The notes under the pieces are model-generated. The model was not told the origin of the DNA and did no database searches. It was given only the letters and a program-made list of their open reading frames with translations. From UBA4675 sp964601265 (GTDB lineage Bacteria; Bacillota; Clostridia; Christensenellales; Borkfalkiaceae), in assembly GCA_964601265.1 (NCBI GenBank), contig CAZRMT010000004.1, positions 5,381-69,380 of the forward strand: a stretch of DNA of 64,000 nucleotides, in the 5' to 3' direction. Both the position numbers and the translations under genes were made by a program. Shown piece after piece: positions 26,920 to 35,508 of the stretch. Position 1 is the first letter of the stretch; each line of letters begins with the position of its first letter.

Positions 26920-26948
26920 ATTATATAATATTTTATTATATAAGTCAA
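26920..26948 (-). promoter_or_regulatory. Sigma-A promoter of the lipoprotein-mrp-scpAB operon
   Basis: Minus strand: TTGACT (26948-26943), 17-bp spacer, TATAAT (26925-26920). Only about 43 bases separate it from the start codon at 26877. Confidence 0.82.
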
Positions 26949-26977
26949 TAGCGTTCTGCTTTTTATCTATATAAAAT

Positions 26978-27006
26978 TTGACATTTTCAAAAAAAAGATA
27001 TATTTT
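26978..27006 (+). promoter_or_regulatory. Sigma-A promoter of the gapped membrane-protein gene
   Basis: TTGACA (26978-26983), 17-bp spacer, TATTTT (27001-27006). It is back to back with the lipoprotein promoter. Confidence 0.7.
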
Positions 27007-27023
27007 ATTATCGTGAGGTCAAA

Positions 27024-27403
27024 ATGTTTGAATGTACGCAAATTGCTTTAAAAGAAACCGTAAGAGAATTAAAACGTTATGACGTTATTCGCATAATACT
27101 TACACAAATAGTTTATTTAACGCATACCATTTACCAAATCATTGATAATTGTTTACATAATTTTAAACTTTGGTATGTAATTCTATACGGATGCTTATCG
27201 TTGATGACGTTTGCTTATTTAATCTTTTTTTGTATTATAACCGATTTTAAAGACGGAACGGTAAAAAACAAATATTGTAGACTAACAGGTAAAATTCTTA
27301 AAAACGTTAAACGCTTAGTTCGAGTATACTCTTTAGTTATGGAAATTTCGGCTGTATCTTCGCTTTATTCAAACGTATCCCCTATTTCAATCGTGATAAC
27401 GGC
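27024..27403 (+). CDS. Membrane protein with basic C-terminus, first part (interrupted by assembly gap)
   Basis: The ATG at 27024 has a GAGGT site. Residues 1-127 before the gap contain two hydrophobic helices (LWYVILYGCLSLMTFAYLIFFCII at about 51-74 and the start of a third near AVSSLYSNVSPISIVIT). The 55 bases before the gap are repeated after it, and joining the two copies keeps the frame. The true protein would be about 259 residues and end at 27958. I do not recognise the family. Confidence 0.7.
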
Positions 27404-27503
27404 NNNNNNNNNNNNNNNNNNNNNNNNNNNNNNNNNNNNNNNNNNNNNNNNNNNNNNNNNNNNNNNNNNNNNNNNNNNNNNNNNNNNNNNNNNNNNNNNN
27501 NNN
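27404..27503. other. Assembly gap (100 N) flanked by identical 55-base ends
   Basis: Exactly 100 N. The 55 bases at 27349-27403 are identical to 27504-27558. This is the pattern left when two contigs that overlap by a k-mer are scaffolded and not merged. Removing 155 bases restores one open frame. Confidence 0.95.
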
Positions 27504-27958
27504 CGGCTGTATCTTCGCTTTATTCAAACGTATCCCCTATTTCAATCGTGATAACGGCACTTATTACGGTGGCATTTATCCTTCAAATTGTTTTTGAGCT
27601 ATTAATTAAAGTCGTTTGTATAAGGTGCAATTACATTTTAGAAGGAATAAAAGCAGACGTTAATACGATTATTACGCCGGTCAATAAAGTTTTAAAAGTT
27701 GTCGGAAAAGATTTTGAAACTGCAGAACCGACTGTAACTCAAAGAAAACTAATGCTTAAAGCTGAGAAACTGAAACAAGAAAAAATGTTAGACAAAAAGG
27801 AACGAAAAGCTAAATTAAAAAAAGAGAAAAAACTTAAAAAAAGTCTTAAAAGACAAGCATTTTTTGATAAAATCAACATTTTTAAAAAGAAAAATAAAAC
27901 AAAGCGACAAACCGAAAACGATTTACTATATATAGAAAATTTAAAAGAAGACGAGTAA
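27504..27958 (+). CDS. Membrane protein with basic C-terminus, second part
   Basis: This continues the gene at 27024; a GTG at 27548 is only an internal codon (residue 124 of the joined protein). It completes a membrane helix (ITALITVAFILQIVFELLIKVVCI) and then has a soluble tail of about 100 residues rich in Lys (EKLKQEKMLDKKERKAKLKK, then KKLKKSLKRQ), probably a charged coiled helix in the cytoplasm that could touch nucleic acid or ribosomes. Function unknown. Confidence 0.7.
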
Positions 27959-27972
27959 AAATTCGTCTTCTT
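27945..27972. terminator. Bidirectional terminator
   Basis: A 10-bp stem (27945-27954 with 27963-27972) between convergent genes. The T-rich flank is better on the minus strand, so it mainly ends the pseudouridine synthase transcript. It overlaps the end of the plus-strand gene. Confidence 0.7.
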
Positions 27973-27976
27973 AATA

Positions 27977-28681
27977 TTAAAGATTTTTTAAATAATCTAT
28001 TTCTTGGGCGTTTAATTTTCTGTATTCGCCTCTATTTAGTCCTTGCAATGTTAGTTCACCGATTTTTATTCTTTTTAAAAAGTCAACGCTAGCGCCAACC
28101 GATTCGAACATTTTACGTACTTGCCTATTTCTTCCCTCGCTTATGGTTATATGTAATTTTGTAAAAGATTTGTTGGTTTCAACAATTCTTATATTACATT
28201 TTTTAGTCTTTACGCCGTCTATTACAACGCCCTTTTTTAAAAGACTAACTTTATTTTCCGTTATAGGTTGTTCGGTTTTTACTAAATAAGTTTTTGTAAC
28301 TTCATTTCTGGGGTGTGTTAATCTATTCGTTAATTCGCCGTCGTTTGTTAAAATAAGTAAACCTTCCGTATCGTAATCCAATCTTCCCACAGGATAAATT
28401 CTCCCGATATTTTTAGGCAATAAATCCAATACTGTTTTTCTGCCTTTATCGTCTTTTACTGTGGTAACGTAACCTTTTGGTTTATTCATAATATAATAGT
28501 CAAAATTTTGTTTTAAAGTAAGTTTTTTACCGTCTAACATAACGGAATCTTTATTTTCGTCTACGTCATATCCCGCCATAACCACTTTACCGTTTACTTT
28601 TACTCTGCCTTCTGCGATTATTTCGTCGCAAGCGCGTCTGCTTGCGATTCCACACGTTGAAAGAAATTTATTTATTCTCAT
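27977..28681 (-). CDS. 16S/23S rRNA pseudouridine synthase, RsuA/RluB family
   Basis: This 234-residue protein begins with an S4 RNA-binding domain (MRINKFLSTCGIASRRACDEIIAEGRVKVNG). The catalytic loop GRLDYDTEGLLILTNDGEL carries the active aspartate. GRNRQVRKMFESVG closes the family signature. It turns a uridine of rRNA into pseudouridine; RluB (23S U2605) is the usual clostridial assignment. It overlaps dacF by 14 bases. Confidence 0.93.
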   Translation of the reverse strand: MRINKFLSTCGIASRRACDEIIAEGRVKVNGKVVMAGYDVDENKDSVMLDGKKLTLKQNFDYYIMNKPKGYVTTVKDDKGRKTVLDLLPKNIGRIYPVGRLDYDTEGLLILTNDGELTNRLTHPRNEVTKTYLVKTEQPITENKVSLLKKGVVIDGVKTKKCNIRIVETNKSFTKLHITISEGRNRQVRKMFESVGASVDFLKRIKIGELTLQGLNRGEYRKLNAQEIDYLKNL

Positions 28682-29837
28682 ACTTCTCCGAAAAATAGTT
28701 TATAATTTTTTCTTGAATACATTCAAGAATATTTTTATCATTTATACCATTTATAGTATATATTTTTTCAGAAAAAAGCAACTCATTTTGATTAAAAATA
28801 TCAATTTTACATATTTCTTCGCCTTTTTTGATAGGAAAATCCTTAAAAGAAAACATTTCGTATTCTATTTTAGGTCGTTCGGTTTTTCTTAAAGGGTAAT
28901 AAAATTTATTTTTTGACGAAACAATTGAAAAGTCAGATATAACGCATTCTTTTTCAAGTTGTTCGTTATCGTATACACAATTATATTCATATTTAGAAAA
29001 AGAATTATTTAGTAATTCGCTACTTCTTTCAAACATTTGCGGACTGTTTATTACTACGCAAACGAGTTGCATTCCTCCTCTTTTTGCAGATGACACTAAA
29101 CATCTACCCGCCTTTTTAGTATAACCCGTTTTTATTCCGTTTGCTCCGTCGAAATTTAATAGAAGTTTATTTTTATTTATAAGAATTCGCTTCTCTCCCT
29201 TGCTTTTTTCAATTATTTCCACTTTTTTGGTTGAAACGATTTTTCTAAAAATCTCATTTTTCATTGCGTAAGAAGATATTTTTGCTAAATCTAAAGCAGA
29301 AGTATAATGATTATCGTCGGGAAGCCCGTGAGGATTTGTTAGATTTGTGTCAGTACAACCGATAAATTTACATGTATCATTCATCATTTTTAAAAAATTT
29401 TCTCTGGTTTTTCCTACGTGTAACGCGATTGATTCGGCGCAGTCGTTTCCCGAACGTAACATTAATCCGAAAATTAAATCTTCTAAGGAATATATTTCTC
29501 CGGCTTTAAGATATAGACTTGAACCTTCGACGTTACAAGTTTTTCCATTTATTAACACGTCTTCAGTTAATTCGGCATTTTCAATTGCCGTAATTGCGGT
29601 AATAATCTTAGTTGTGCTAGCCATAGGAAGTCTTTCGTTTTTATTATGAGAAAAAAGAACTCTTCCGCTTTCAACTTCCATAACCACTTCTGCCTTTGAA
29701 ACCGTATATGCCAAAACACTATGTCGATTAAAATTTATACCACTAATAAAAAGTATAAAAATTAGGCATAATATATTAATTTTTAGTAGTAAATACTTCT
29801 TCTGCTTTTGAAAAAATTTTATCATAAACATCTGCAT
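28668..29837 (-). CDS. dacF: D-alanyl-D-alanine carboxypeptidase, DacF/PBP5 type
   Basis: This is a 389-residue serine peptidase of the S11 family. The hydrophobic signal segment is at residues 17-33. The catalytic S74-x-x-K77 is in MASTTKI, the SxN motif in LRSGNDCAES, and KTG in ANGIKTGYTKKAG. A C-terminal beta domain follows. It trims D-Ala from peptidoglycan; the DacF type serves the spore cortex. The start lies 62 bases inside gerW; internal ATGs at 29831 and 29825 are alternatives, and an AAAGG site fits 29831 better. Confidence 0.92.
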   Translation of the reverse strand: MQMFMIKFFQKQKKYLLLKINILCLIFILFISGINFNRHSVLAYTVSKAEVVMEVESGRVLFSHNKNERLPMASTTKIITAITAIENAELTEDVLINGKTCNVEGSSLYLKAGEIYSLEDLIFGLMLRSGNDCAESIALHVGKTRENFLKMMNDTCKFIGCTDTNLTNPHGLPDDNHYTSALDLAKISSYAMKNEIFRKIVSTKKVEIIEKSKGEKRILINKNKLLLNFDGANGIKTGYTKKAGRCLVSSAKRGGMQLVCVVINSPQMFERSSELLNNSFSKYEYNCVYDNEQLEKECVISDFSIVSSKNKFYYPLRKTERPKIEYEMFSFKDFPIKKGEEICKIDIFNQNELLFSEKIYTINGINDKNILECIQEKIINYFSEKYENK

Positions 29838-30132
29838 CTGCCTTTATAATTTTTGTTATTCCGTTATTTATAACTAAAAACCCCGTTGGTTTTAGTGAAA
29901 CAATAGCACCGCTTCCAGCAGAACAAGGAAATTTCTTATTAGCTTTTACAACCTTAACGTTACCATACTCGCCTCCACCCGACATAAATCCTAACGATAT
30001 TTTAGTTAACGGTATTACCGTAACGTCACCAACGGTAATCGGTGTTCCTATAACGTTATTTTCTGTTGCTATTTCGTTTAAACTTTTTATTGCTTTTTGA
30101 GTAACGTCATCAATTTGTTTGTTTTTTTGCAT
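29776..30132 (-). CDS. gerW: GerW (YtfJ) family sporulation protein
   Basis: This 118-residue protein has the family core VIGTPITVGDVTVIPLTKISLGFMSGGGEYG followed by GSGAIVSLKPTGFLVI. GerW/YtfJ is a forespore protein needed for normal spore germination in Bacillus. The gene stands between DUF2953 and dacF, the conserved order in spore formers. Confidence 0.92.
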   Translation of the reverse strand: MQKNKQIDDVTQKAIKSLNEIATENNVIGTPITVGDVTVIPLTKISLGFMSGGGEYGNVKVVKANKKFPCSAGSGAIVSLKPTGFLVINNGITKIIKADADVYDKIFSKAEEVFTTKN

Positions 30133-30664
30133 AAAAATTCTCCAAAATTTTTTTAATTAAAGCCGTCAACAATACAAAACAATTAAAAACAACTTTTGTT
30201 GACAGAAAAATATTAACACCTTCAGTTTGCTCGTTTATTATAAAATCATTCTTAAGATTAGAAAAATCTTTTTTATTTTTATAAAAAACTTCTAATTGTA
30301 AAACAATATTTTTTAATAAAATAAGTGCACATAATTCTTCATCTGAGGCATTGTTGCCTATTTCTATCATGCTTTTAATCTCATATATCTCAAAATTTTT
30401 TAGTTTCTTGTATTTAGTCCCCGTATCTAATAAATCAGAAGAATAAATAAGTATTGCTCTTTTATTATTTACGTGAATTGCAATACATTTTTTTTCAAAT
30501 GTGGAATATCCCGATAAAACCTTTAAAAATCCATACAAAAAAAAGGAAAAATATATTTTTTTATCATTTAACGAATCTGTAGAAAAATATAAAAAATCAA
30601 CTTTTAACGTTATAGGAAAAAAAATTATAAAAAAAAACACGAAAAACAACGTCTTTGTTAACAT
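30110..30664 (-). CDS. DUF2953 membrane-anchored protein (YtfI-like)
   Basis: This 184-residue protein has a hydrophobic N-terminus (LTKTLFFVFFFIIFFPITL), a beta-rich middle (KIYFSFFLYGFLKVLSGYS) and another hydrophobic stretch near the C-terminus (NCFVLLTALIKKIL). Its place directly before gerW with a 23-base overlap is the ytfI position seen in spore formers, which supports DUF2953. Its role is probably in sporulation. Confidence 0.8.
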   Translation of the reverse strand: MLTKTLFFVFFFIIFFPITLKVDFLYFSTDSLNDKKIYFSFFLYGFLKVLSGYSTFEKKCIAIHVNNKRAILIYSSDLLDTGTKYKKLKNFEIYEIKSMIEIGNNASDEELCALILLKNIVLQLEVFYKNKKDFSNLKNDFIINEQTEGVNIFLSTKVVFNCFVLLTALIKKILENFYAKKQTN

Positions 30665-30700
30665 AACGTTATTTTTCGTATTATTTATTATTTTATGCTA

Positions 30701-30886
30701 TTATTTGTTATTTTTATCAATTTGTATTCCGTCAATTTTTATGACTGCATCGTCTTCGTATTCGTAATTTATACATTTCCCACAATTATTACAAAGTTTC
30801 AAAGGGTCAAAATCACAAAATAAACACTCACCGCAATCAATACAATCTCTGTCGTATAAAGCACATTTTTTTATTTTTTTATCCAT
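30701..30886 (-). CDS. Small Cys-rich protein, probable zinc or iron-sulfur binder
   Basis: This 61-residue protein has eight cysteines in two clusters: C8, then C15-x2-C18-x2-C21-x2-C24, then C32-x2-C35-x2-C38. It starts after a GGAGGAAA ribosome site, which supports a real gene. It lies 36 bases upstream of DUF2953 in the same operon. The cysteine spacing fits a metal centre. It is also the first gene of the operon and its promoter overlaps the lexA control region. Confidence 0.72.
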   Translation of the reverse strand: MDKKIKKCALYDRDCIDCGECLFCDFDPLKLCNNCGKCINYEYEDDAVIKIDGIQIDKNNK

Positions 30887-30910
30887 TTAAAATTTCCTCC
30901 AAATTTTTTA

Positions 30911-30922
30911 GAACATTTGTTT
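30911..30922. promoter_or_regulatory. Probable LexA (SOS) box
   Basis: GAACATTTGTTT differs by one base from the Gram-positive form GAAC-N4-GTTC. It overlaps the -35 region of lexA and lies just downstream of the -10 of the divergent operon. This location fits LexA autorepression. Confidence 0.6.
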
Positions 30923-30949
30923 GCTTTTTTATAGGTAATATGATATAAT
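30921..30949 (+). promoter_or_regulatory. Promoter of lexA
   Basis: TTGCTT (30921-30926), 17-bp spacer, TATAAT (30944-30949) with an upstream TG two bases earlier (extended -10). A GAGGTG ribosome site follows. Confidence 0.75.
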
Positions 30950-30956
30950 AATACAA
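30928..30956 (-). promoter_or_regulatory. Promoter of the Cys-rich-DUF2953-gerW-dacF operon
   Basis: Minus strand: TTGTAT (30956-30951), 17-bp spacer, TATAAA (30933-30928). It interleaves with the lexA promoter. Confidence 0.6.
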
Positions 30957-30971
30957 ACGAGGTGTGTTTTT

Positions 30972-31571
30972 ATGAAAAATCCAAACGAAAAAATCGATCA
31001 AATTAGAAATTATATTACAACCTTTACGTCTGAAAACGGTTATCCTCCTTCTGTAAGAGAAATTTGTGCTGAAATGAAGTTTAAATCTACTTCCACTGCT
31101 CAATATTATCTTGACAAAATGGAAAGAATCGGAATACTTAAAAAATCGACTGACAAAAATAGGTCGTTAACGATATCGAGCAATAAAAAAATGACGTCGT
31201 ATAGGTGTATTCCGTTAGTAGGAACCGTTACGGCAGGCGTTCCTATTACTGCAATCGAAAATTTAGAGGGGTATTACCCTATTCCCGATGAATTTCCGTC
31301 CGATAGCGAACTTTTTTTATTAAAAGTTAAAGGTAATAGTATGATTAATGCCGGGATTTTAGACGGCGATAAAATCATAGTAAAAAAACAACCGACGGCT
31401 ATAAACGGAGACGTTGTAGTAGCTTTTTTCGATGATGAAGCAACGGTAAAGAGATTTTTTATAAAAAACAATAAATATGTTCTTCATCCGGAAAACCCGC
31501 AGTTTACCGATATAGTACTTGACGAAGTAACGATTTTAGGTAAAGTTTGTGGTTTATATAGAAAAATGTAA
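30972..31571 (+). CDS. lexA: LexA repressor
   Basis: This 199-residue protein has an N-terminal winged helix (YPPSVREICAEMKFKSTSTAQYYLDKM). The self-cleavage site is A88-G89 (TAGVP). The catalytic dyad is S123 (GNSM) and K160 (ATVKRF). It represses DNA-damage genes until RecA filaments trigger its cleavage. The stop touches the stop of the convergent ynbB gene with no base between. The only visible SOS site in the region is its own. Confidence 0.96.
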   Translation: MKNPNEKIDQIRNYITTFTSENGYPPSVREICAEMKFKSTSTAQYYLDKMERIGILKKSTDKNRSLTISSNKKMTSYRCIPLVGTVTAGVPITAIENLEGYYPIPDEFPSDSELFLLKVKGNSMINAGILDGDKIIVKKQPTAINGDVVVAFFDDEATVKRFFIKNNKYVLHPENPQFTDIVLDEVTILGKVCGLYRKM

Positions 31572-32780
31572 TTATATTTTTTTTAAAATTTCATTTAACA
31601 CTATTTTACAGTGTTCATAAGTTAATCCGCCCTGTATATAAGCTATATAGGGCTCTTTTATTGGTGCGTCTGCAGATAACTCTAAAGATGAACCTTGAAC
31701 GAAGCAACCTGCCGCCATAATTACTTGATGATTATATCCCGGCATATCCCAAGGATATAGCGTTACGTAGCTATCAACTGGAGAAAATGATTGAATGGAC
31801 TGAATAAAATCTACTAGTTTCTCTTTCGTTGAAAGTTTTACAGACCTAGTTATATCATAAGGCAACGTATATGCTTTAGGTGACGTTTCATAGCCTTTTT
31901 CATTTAAGACCGCACCGAATAACAAATTACCTTTTAACGCTTGCATTACGGTGTGCGGTGCCATAAAGAACCCTTGATATAAATATTGGTATCCGTAGGC
32001 ATAAGAACCGACTTCACCTCCTATGGACGGAGAAGTTAATCTATTTTCTATTTGTGTAATGTATTTTTCTTTACCCGATAAATATCCTCCCGTAACAGCT
32101 AATCCGCCACCGGGATTTTTTATAAGCGAACCGGCAATAACGTCTGCTCCGACTGACGTAGGTTCAAGTTTTTCAACGAATTCACCATAGCAGTTATCCA
32201 CAAAAATGCAACCTGTAAATCCAAGTTCTCTTACAAAATCAATTGCTTTTTTAATTTCTAAAATCGATAGAGCGTTTCTCCATTCATACCCTCTAGACCG
32301 TTGAATATAAATCATTTTAACGGTATTTTTGCATATAAAATCTTTAATTTTTAAGAAGTTTACGTTATCTTTTTCTAGTTCCACACATTCAAAATTTATA
32401 CAAAAATCTTTTAAAGAGCCAATGTTTGAACCAAAAATCGTATCCTCCAACGTGTCATACGGTTTACCCGTTATCGATAAAGCCAAGTCGCCCGGACGTA
32501 ATATTCCGAACAAGCCTAACGTCAATGCATGTGTTCCCGATACGATATTAGGAGAAACAATGGTTTTTTCGGTATCAAATACTTGCGAATAGATTTTAGC
32601 AAGCGTATCTCTTCCGCAGTCGTCATATCCGTATCCGTTTGTTCCGTTAAAATGGCGTAATGCGACCTTATTGTCCATAAATGCTTTTAAAACTTTATTT
32701 TGGTTGAATAATGCCGTATTCTCCAATTCTTGAAAATATGGTTTTAGTTTTTCTTCACATAAATTAATTATTTTATCCAT
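31572..32780 (-). CDS. ynbB: PLP-dependent methionine gamma-lyase / aluminium resistance family protein (YnbB)
   Basis: This 402-residue fold-type I PLP enzyme has FNGTNGYGYDDCGRDTLAKIYSQVF, VSGTHALTLGLFGILRPGD and the PLP-lysine segment GSLIKNPGGGLAVTGGY. The family (Met_gamma_lyase, PF06838) is conserved next to miaA and mutSL in Firmicutes. Its physiological substrate is uncertain; the aluminium link is historical. It overlaps miaA by 13 bases. Confidence 0.9.
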   Translation of the reverse strand: MDKIINLCEEKLKPYFQELENTALFNQNKVLKAFMDNKVALRHFNGTNGYGYDDCGRDTLAKIYSQVFDTEKTIVSPNIVSGTHALTLGLFGILRPGDLALSITGKPYDTLEDTIFGSNIGSLKDFCINFECVELEKDNVNFLKIKDFICKNTVKMIYIQRSRGYEWRNALSILEIKKAIDFVRELGFTGCIFVDNCYGEFVEKLEPTSVGADVIAGSLIKNPGGGLAVTGGYLSGKEKYITQIENRLTSPSIGGEVGSYAYGYQYLYQGFFMAPHTVMQALKGNLLFGAVLNEKGYETSPKAYTLPYDITRSVKLSTKEKLVDFIQSIQSFSPVDSYVTLYPWDMPGYNHQVIMAAGCFVQGSSLELSADAPIKEPYIAYIQGGLTYEHCKIVLNEILKKI

Positions 32781-33679
32781 GTTAAAACTTCTTCTTTTAA
32801 TTGATTAAAATCGTTTTCTTTTAAATAAGTTAAATTTTCGTATTTTTTAAAAAAAGTAATTTGCCTTTTTGCGTATCTTCTTGTGTTTTGTTTTATAGTT
32901 TCTGCCAATAAAGAAAAATCGTTGTCGATTATAGCGCTATACGTTTCCTTGTACCCTATTCCTTGCATACATTGATTTTCAAGAGTTATTCCGTCATTTA
33001 TAAGAGATTTTACTTCTTCTATTAAACCGTTTTTCAACATTTCGTCAACTCTAAAATTTATTCTGGCATAAAGCTTTTCTCTATTCCAATTCGGAATAAA
33101 TGCAATATAAGGAAATCTCGGTGTTTTTAAATCTAAAATTTCAGACTTTTTTTTGCCCGTAAGCTCGTAAATTTCCAAAGCTCGTATAACTCTTTTTACG
33201 TCGTTTACCGAAATTTTACGAGAACTTTCTTCGTCTACTTCTTTTAATAAAGAAAAAAGATAATTTTTGCCTTTTTCTTGCAGTAGATTTTCGTATTTAG
33301 CCCTTACTTTCTCGTCTGCCCCAACGTTACCGTACGACAATTTATAAATAATCGAGTTTATATAAAACCCCGTTCCACCGCATATTACCGGAATTTTTCC
33401 TTGATTATGCAACTCATTTATAATTTTAAGAGCTTGTTCTTCATATTCGTCTACGGAAAAATTATCTTTTTCGTTAACACAGTCAATTAAATGGTGCGGA
33501 ACACGCTCTCTGTCTTGTTTGTTTGGTTTTGCGGTGCCTATATCGAGTTTTTTATATACGGCAAGCGAATCTGCCGAAATAATTTCGCTATTTAATAATT
33601 CTGCCGTTTTTATTGCAAGTTCGCTTTTACCCGAAGCGGTAGGTCCGCAAATAACTATTATACGATTCTCTTGAACCAT
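32768..33679 (-). CDS. miaA: tRNA dimethylallyltransferase
   Basis: This 303-residue protein has a P-loop VICGPTASGKSELA, ISADSLAVYKKLDIGTAKP, HHLIDCV and PVICGGTGFYI. It adds the dimethylallyl group to A37 of tRNAs that read codons starting with U. MiaB, which then adds the methylthio group, is encoded at the head of the same operon. The overlap with mutL is 22 bases. Confidence 0.96.
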   Translation of the reverse strand: MVQENRIIVICGPTASGKSELAIKTAELLNSEIISADSLAVYKKLDIGTAKPNKQDRERVPHHLIDCVNEKDNFSVDEYEEQALKIINELHNQGKIPVICGGTGFYINSIIYKLSYGNVGADEKVRAKYENLLQEKGKNYLFSLLKEVDEESSRKISVNDVKRVIRALEIYELTGKKKSEILDLKTPRFPYIAFIPNWNREKLYARINFRVDEMLKNGLIEEVKSLINDGITLENQCMQGIGYKETYSAIIDNDFSLLAETIKQNTRRYAKRQITFFKKYENLTYLKENDFNQLKEEVLTWIK

Positions 33680-35508
33680 TTGTAAATATCCGTTTTCTTG
33701 ATTTTTACTGCAATCGGTCTACCGTGTGGGCATTTTAGACCAAAATTTTCGTTGAGCTTTTTTGTTAAAGTGTCTATATCGGTTCTAGAAAGTTTTTCTC
33801 CTGCTTTAATGGCATTTTTACATGCTTTTTGCATTATTCTTTCCATTATCATTGAATGAGAATCACACTTTTCTAAATTTCCTTCATTGGTTAAATCGTC
33901 TACGAATTTTTTAAAGTTCATATTAACTAACTCTATAGGAACCATAGTAATCTCATATGTATTTTTTTTGGTTCTTTCTAAAGCCACGCCAATATTGTGC
34001 ATATAAGGCAATATAAAATCAAGTGTTTTTTGCTCTAAAGGATTTGCATTTAACGTAAAAGGCACTAAAAGCGGTTGTGATATAATATTCATTGCGCTAT
34101 ATTGCATCATTTTGTCATATAGTAACCTTTCGTGGGCAGCATGTTGGTCTATTATGTACATGTCGTCTTTCTTCTGATAAATTAAAAAAGAATTAAAAAC
34201 TTGCCCTATATAAATTAAAGGATCCTCTATTTCAATTTTCATTTGTTCGGCAGTTTCTTTTTCAAGACGTTTTATATACGCTTTATTTTCAGCAAAAATA
34301 TCGTCTTGTTTTTCTTCTATTTCAGTTGGTTTATCAAAAACGAAAGAAGGCGTTATAGGTTTATCAACGGTTTTTTTCTTAGGCTCTTTGTACGGCCTTA
34401 ATTGTTTTTCCAACGTTAAATCGGCATTTACCAAATACTTGTTTTCATCAATTATCGTTCTAACTGCTTTTAATTGTTCCTCATCTCTATGTGAATCTAT
34501 TTTTACGATGTCCAAAGCTTGACTAGTACCGTCTAACACGCTAGAAATTACGTGATATACCGTAGAATATACGACTTGATTGTTTTGAAATCTAACGTCT
34601 GCTTTATTTGGATGAACGTTAACGTCAACAAATTCCGACGGCATATTAATGTTTAAAACGTAAAACGGATATTGTCTTTTCATTAAATAAGACGAATAAG
34701 CATTTGTTATGGCAGAATTAATTGTGGAATTAATTACGTAACGTCCGTTAACCAAAAGCGTTTGATAGGTTCTGTTTGATTTTAAATAATTATGCTTTCC
34801 CACATACCCTTCAATAGATATTCCGTTTTTTTCGGTTTTTATATAAAAACAATTATTTATTACTTCATAACCGTAAACGTTTATCATTACGGCTTCTAAA
34901 TCGTCTCCGTAAGTTTGATATATTATTCTATCGTCTATAGAATACGTAAATGCAATATTGGGCTTAGAAAGCATTAATCTGCCGACAATATTGGAAATAT
35001 CCGCTTCTTCGCTTCTCGGTGTTTTTAAAAATTTTGCTCTAGCGGGTGTATTGTAAAACAATTCTTCAACCCTGATAATCGTTCCTTGTCTCTTGGGACA
35101 ATATTCAGGCTTAGACATTTCTCCGCCGTAACAGTATATCATTCCTCCGACTTCTTTATCTTTTGTTCCGGATATTAAAGTAACTTTTGAAACTGCGCTT
35201 ATACTTGCCAAAGCCTCTCCTCTAAATCCCAAAGTTAAGATGCTGTCCAGGTCTTCAACTTTTTCCACCTTGCTCGTGGCATGTGGTAAAAAGACTTTAG
35301 TTAAATCGTCAAATTCTATGCCTGTTCCGTTATCGGTAATTTCAATTAAGTCTACTCCACCCTCTTTTATATTTATAGATATTTCGGTTGCATTGGCATC
35401 AATTGCGTTTTCCACCAATTCTTTTACAACCGAAGCAGGTTTTTCAACGACTTCACCCGCGGAAATTCTATTAAAAACGCTTTTATCTAATATATTAACC
35501 TTGCCCAT
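33658..35508 (-). CDS. mutL: DNA mismatch repair protein MutL
   Basis: This 616-residue protein has the GHKL ATPase motifs ELVENAIDANA, DNGTGI, and LGFRGEALASI, and the C-terminal dimerisation domain. The endonuclease-type motif DQHAAHERLLYDK and the C-terminal CPHGRP are present, both expected in non-methyl-directed MutL that nicks DNA itself. It overlaps mutS by 14 bases. Confidence 0.97.
   Translation of the reverse strand: MGKVNILDKSVFNRISAGEVVEKPASVVKELVENAIDANATEISINIKEGGVDLIEITDNGTGIEFDDLTKVFLPHATSKVEKVEDLDSILTLGFRGEALASISAVSKVTLISGTKDKEVGGMIYCYGGEMSKPEYCPKRQGTIIRVEELFYNTPARAKFLKTPRSEEADISNIVGRLMLSKPNIAFTYSIDDRIIYQTYGDDLEAVMINVYGYEVINNCFYIKTEKNGISIEGYVGKHNYLKSNRTYQTLLVNGRYVINSTINSAITNAYSSYLMKRQYPFYVLNINMPSEFVDVNVHPNKADVRFQNNQVVYSTVYHVISSVLDGTSQALDIVKIDSHRDEEQLKAVRTIIDENKYLVNADLTLEKQLRPYKEPKKKTVDKPITPSFVFDKPTEIEEKQDDIFAENKAYIKRLEKETAEQMKIEIEDPLIYIGQVFNSFLIYQKKDDMYIIDQHAAHERLLYDKMMQYSAMNIISQPLLVPFTLNANPLEQKTLDFILPYMHNIGVALERTKKNTYEITMVPIELVNMNFKKFVDDLTNEGNLEKCDSHSMIMERIMQKACKNAIKAGEKLSRTDIDTLTKKLNENFGLKCPHGRPIAVKIKKTDIYKWFKRIV

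Noticed and set aside
27349..27558. Direct repeat of 55 bp as a biological duplication
   Set aside because: The copies flank exactly 100 N and joining them restores one frame, so it is an assembly artefact.
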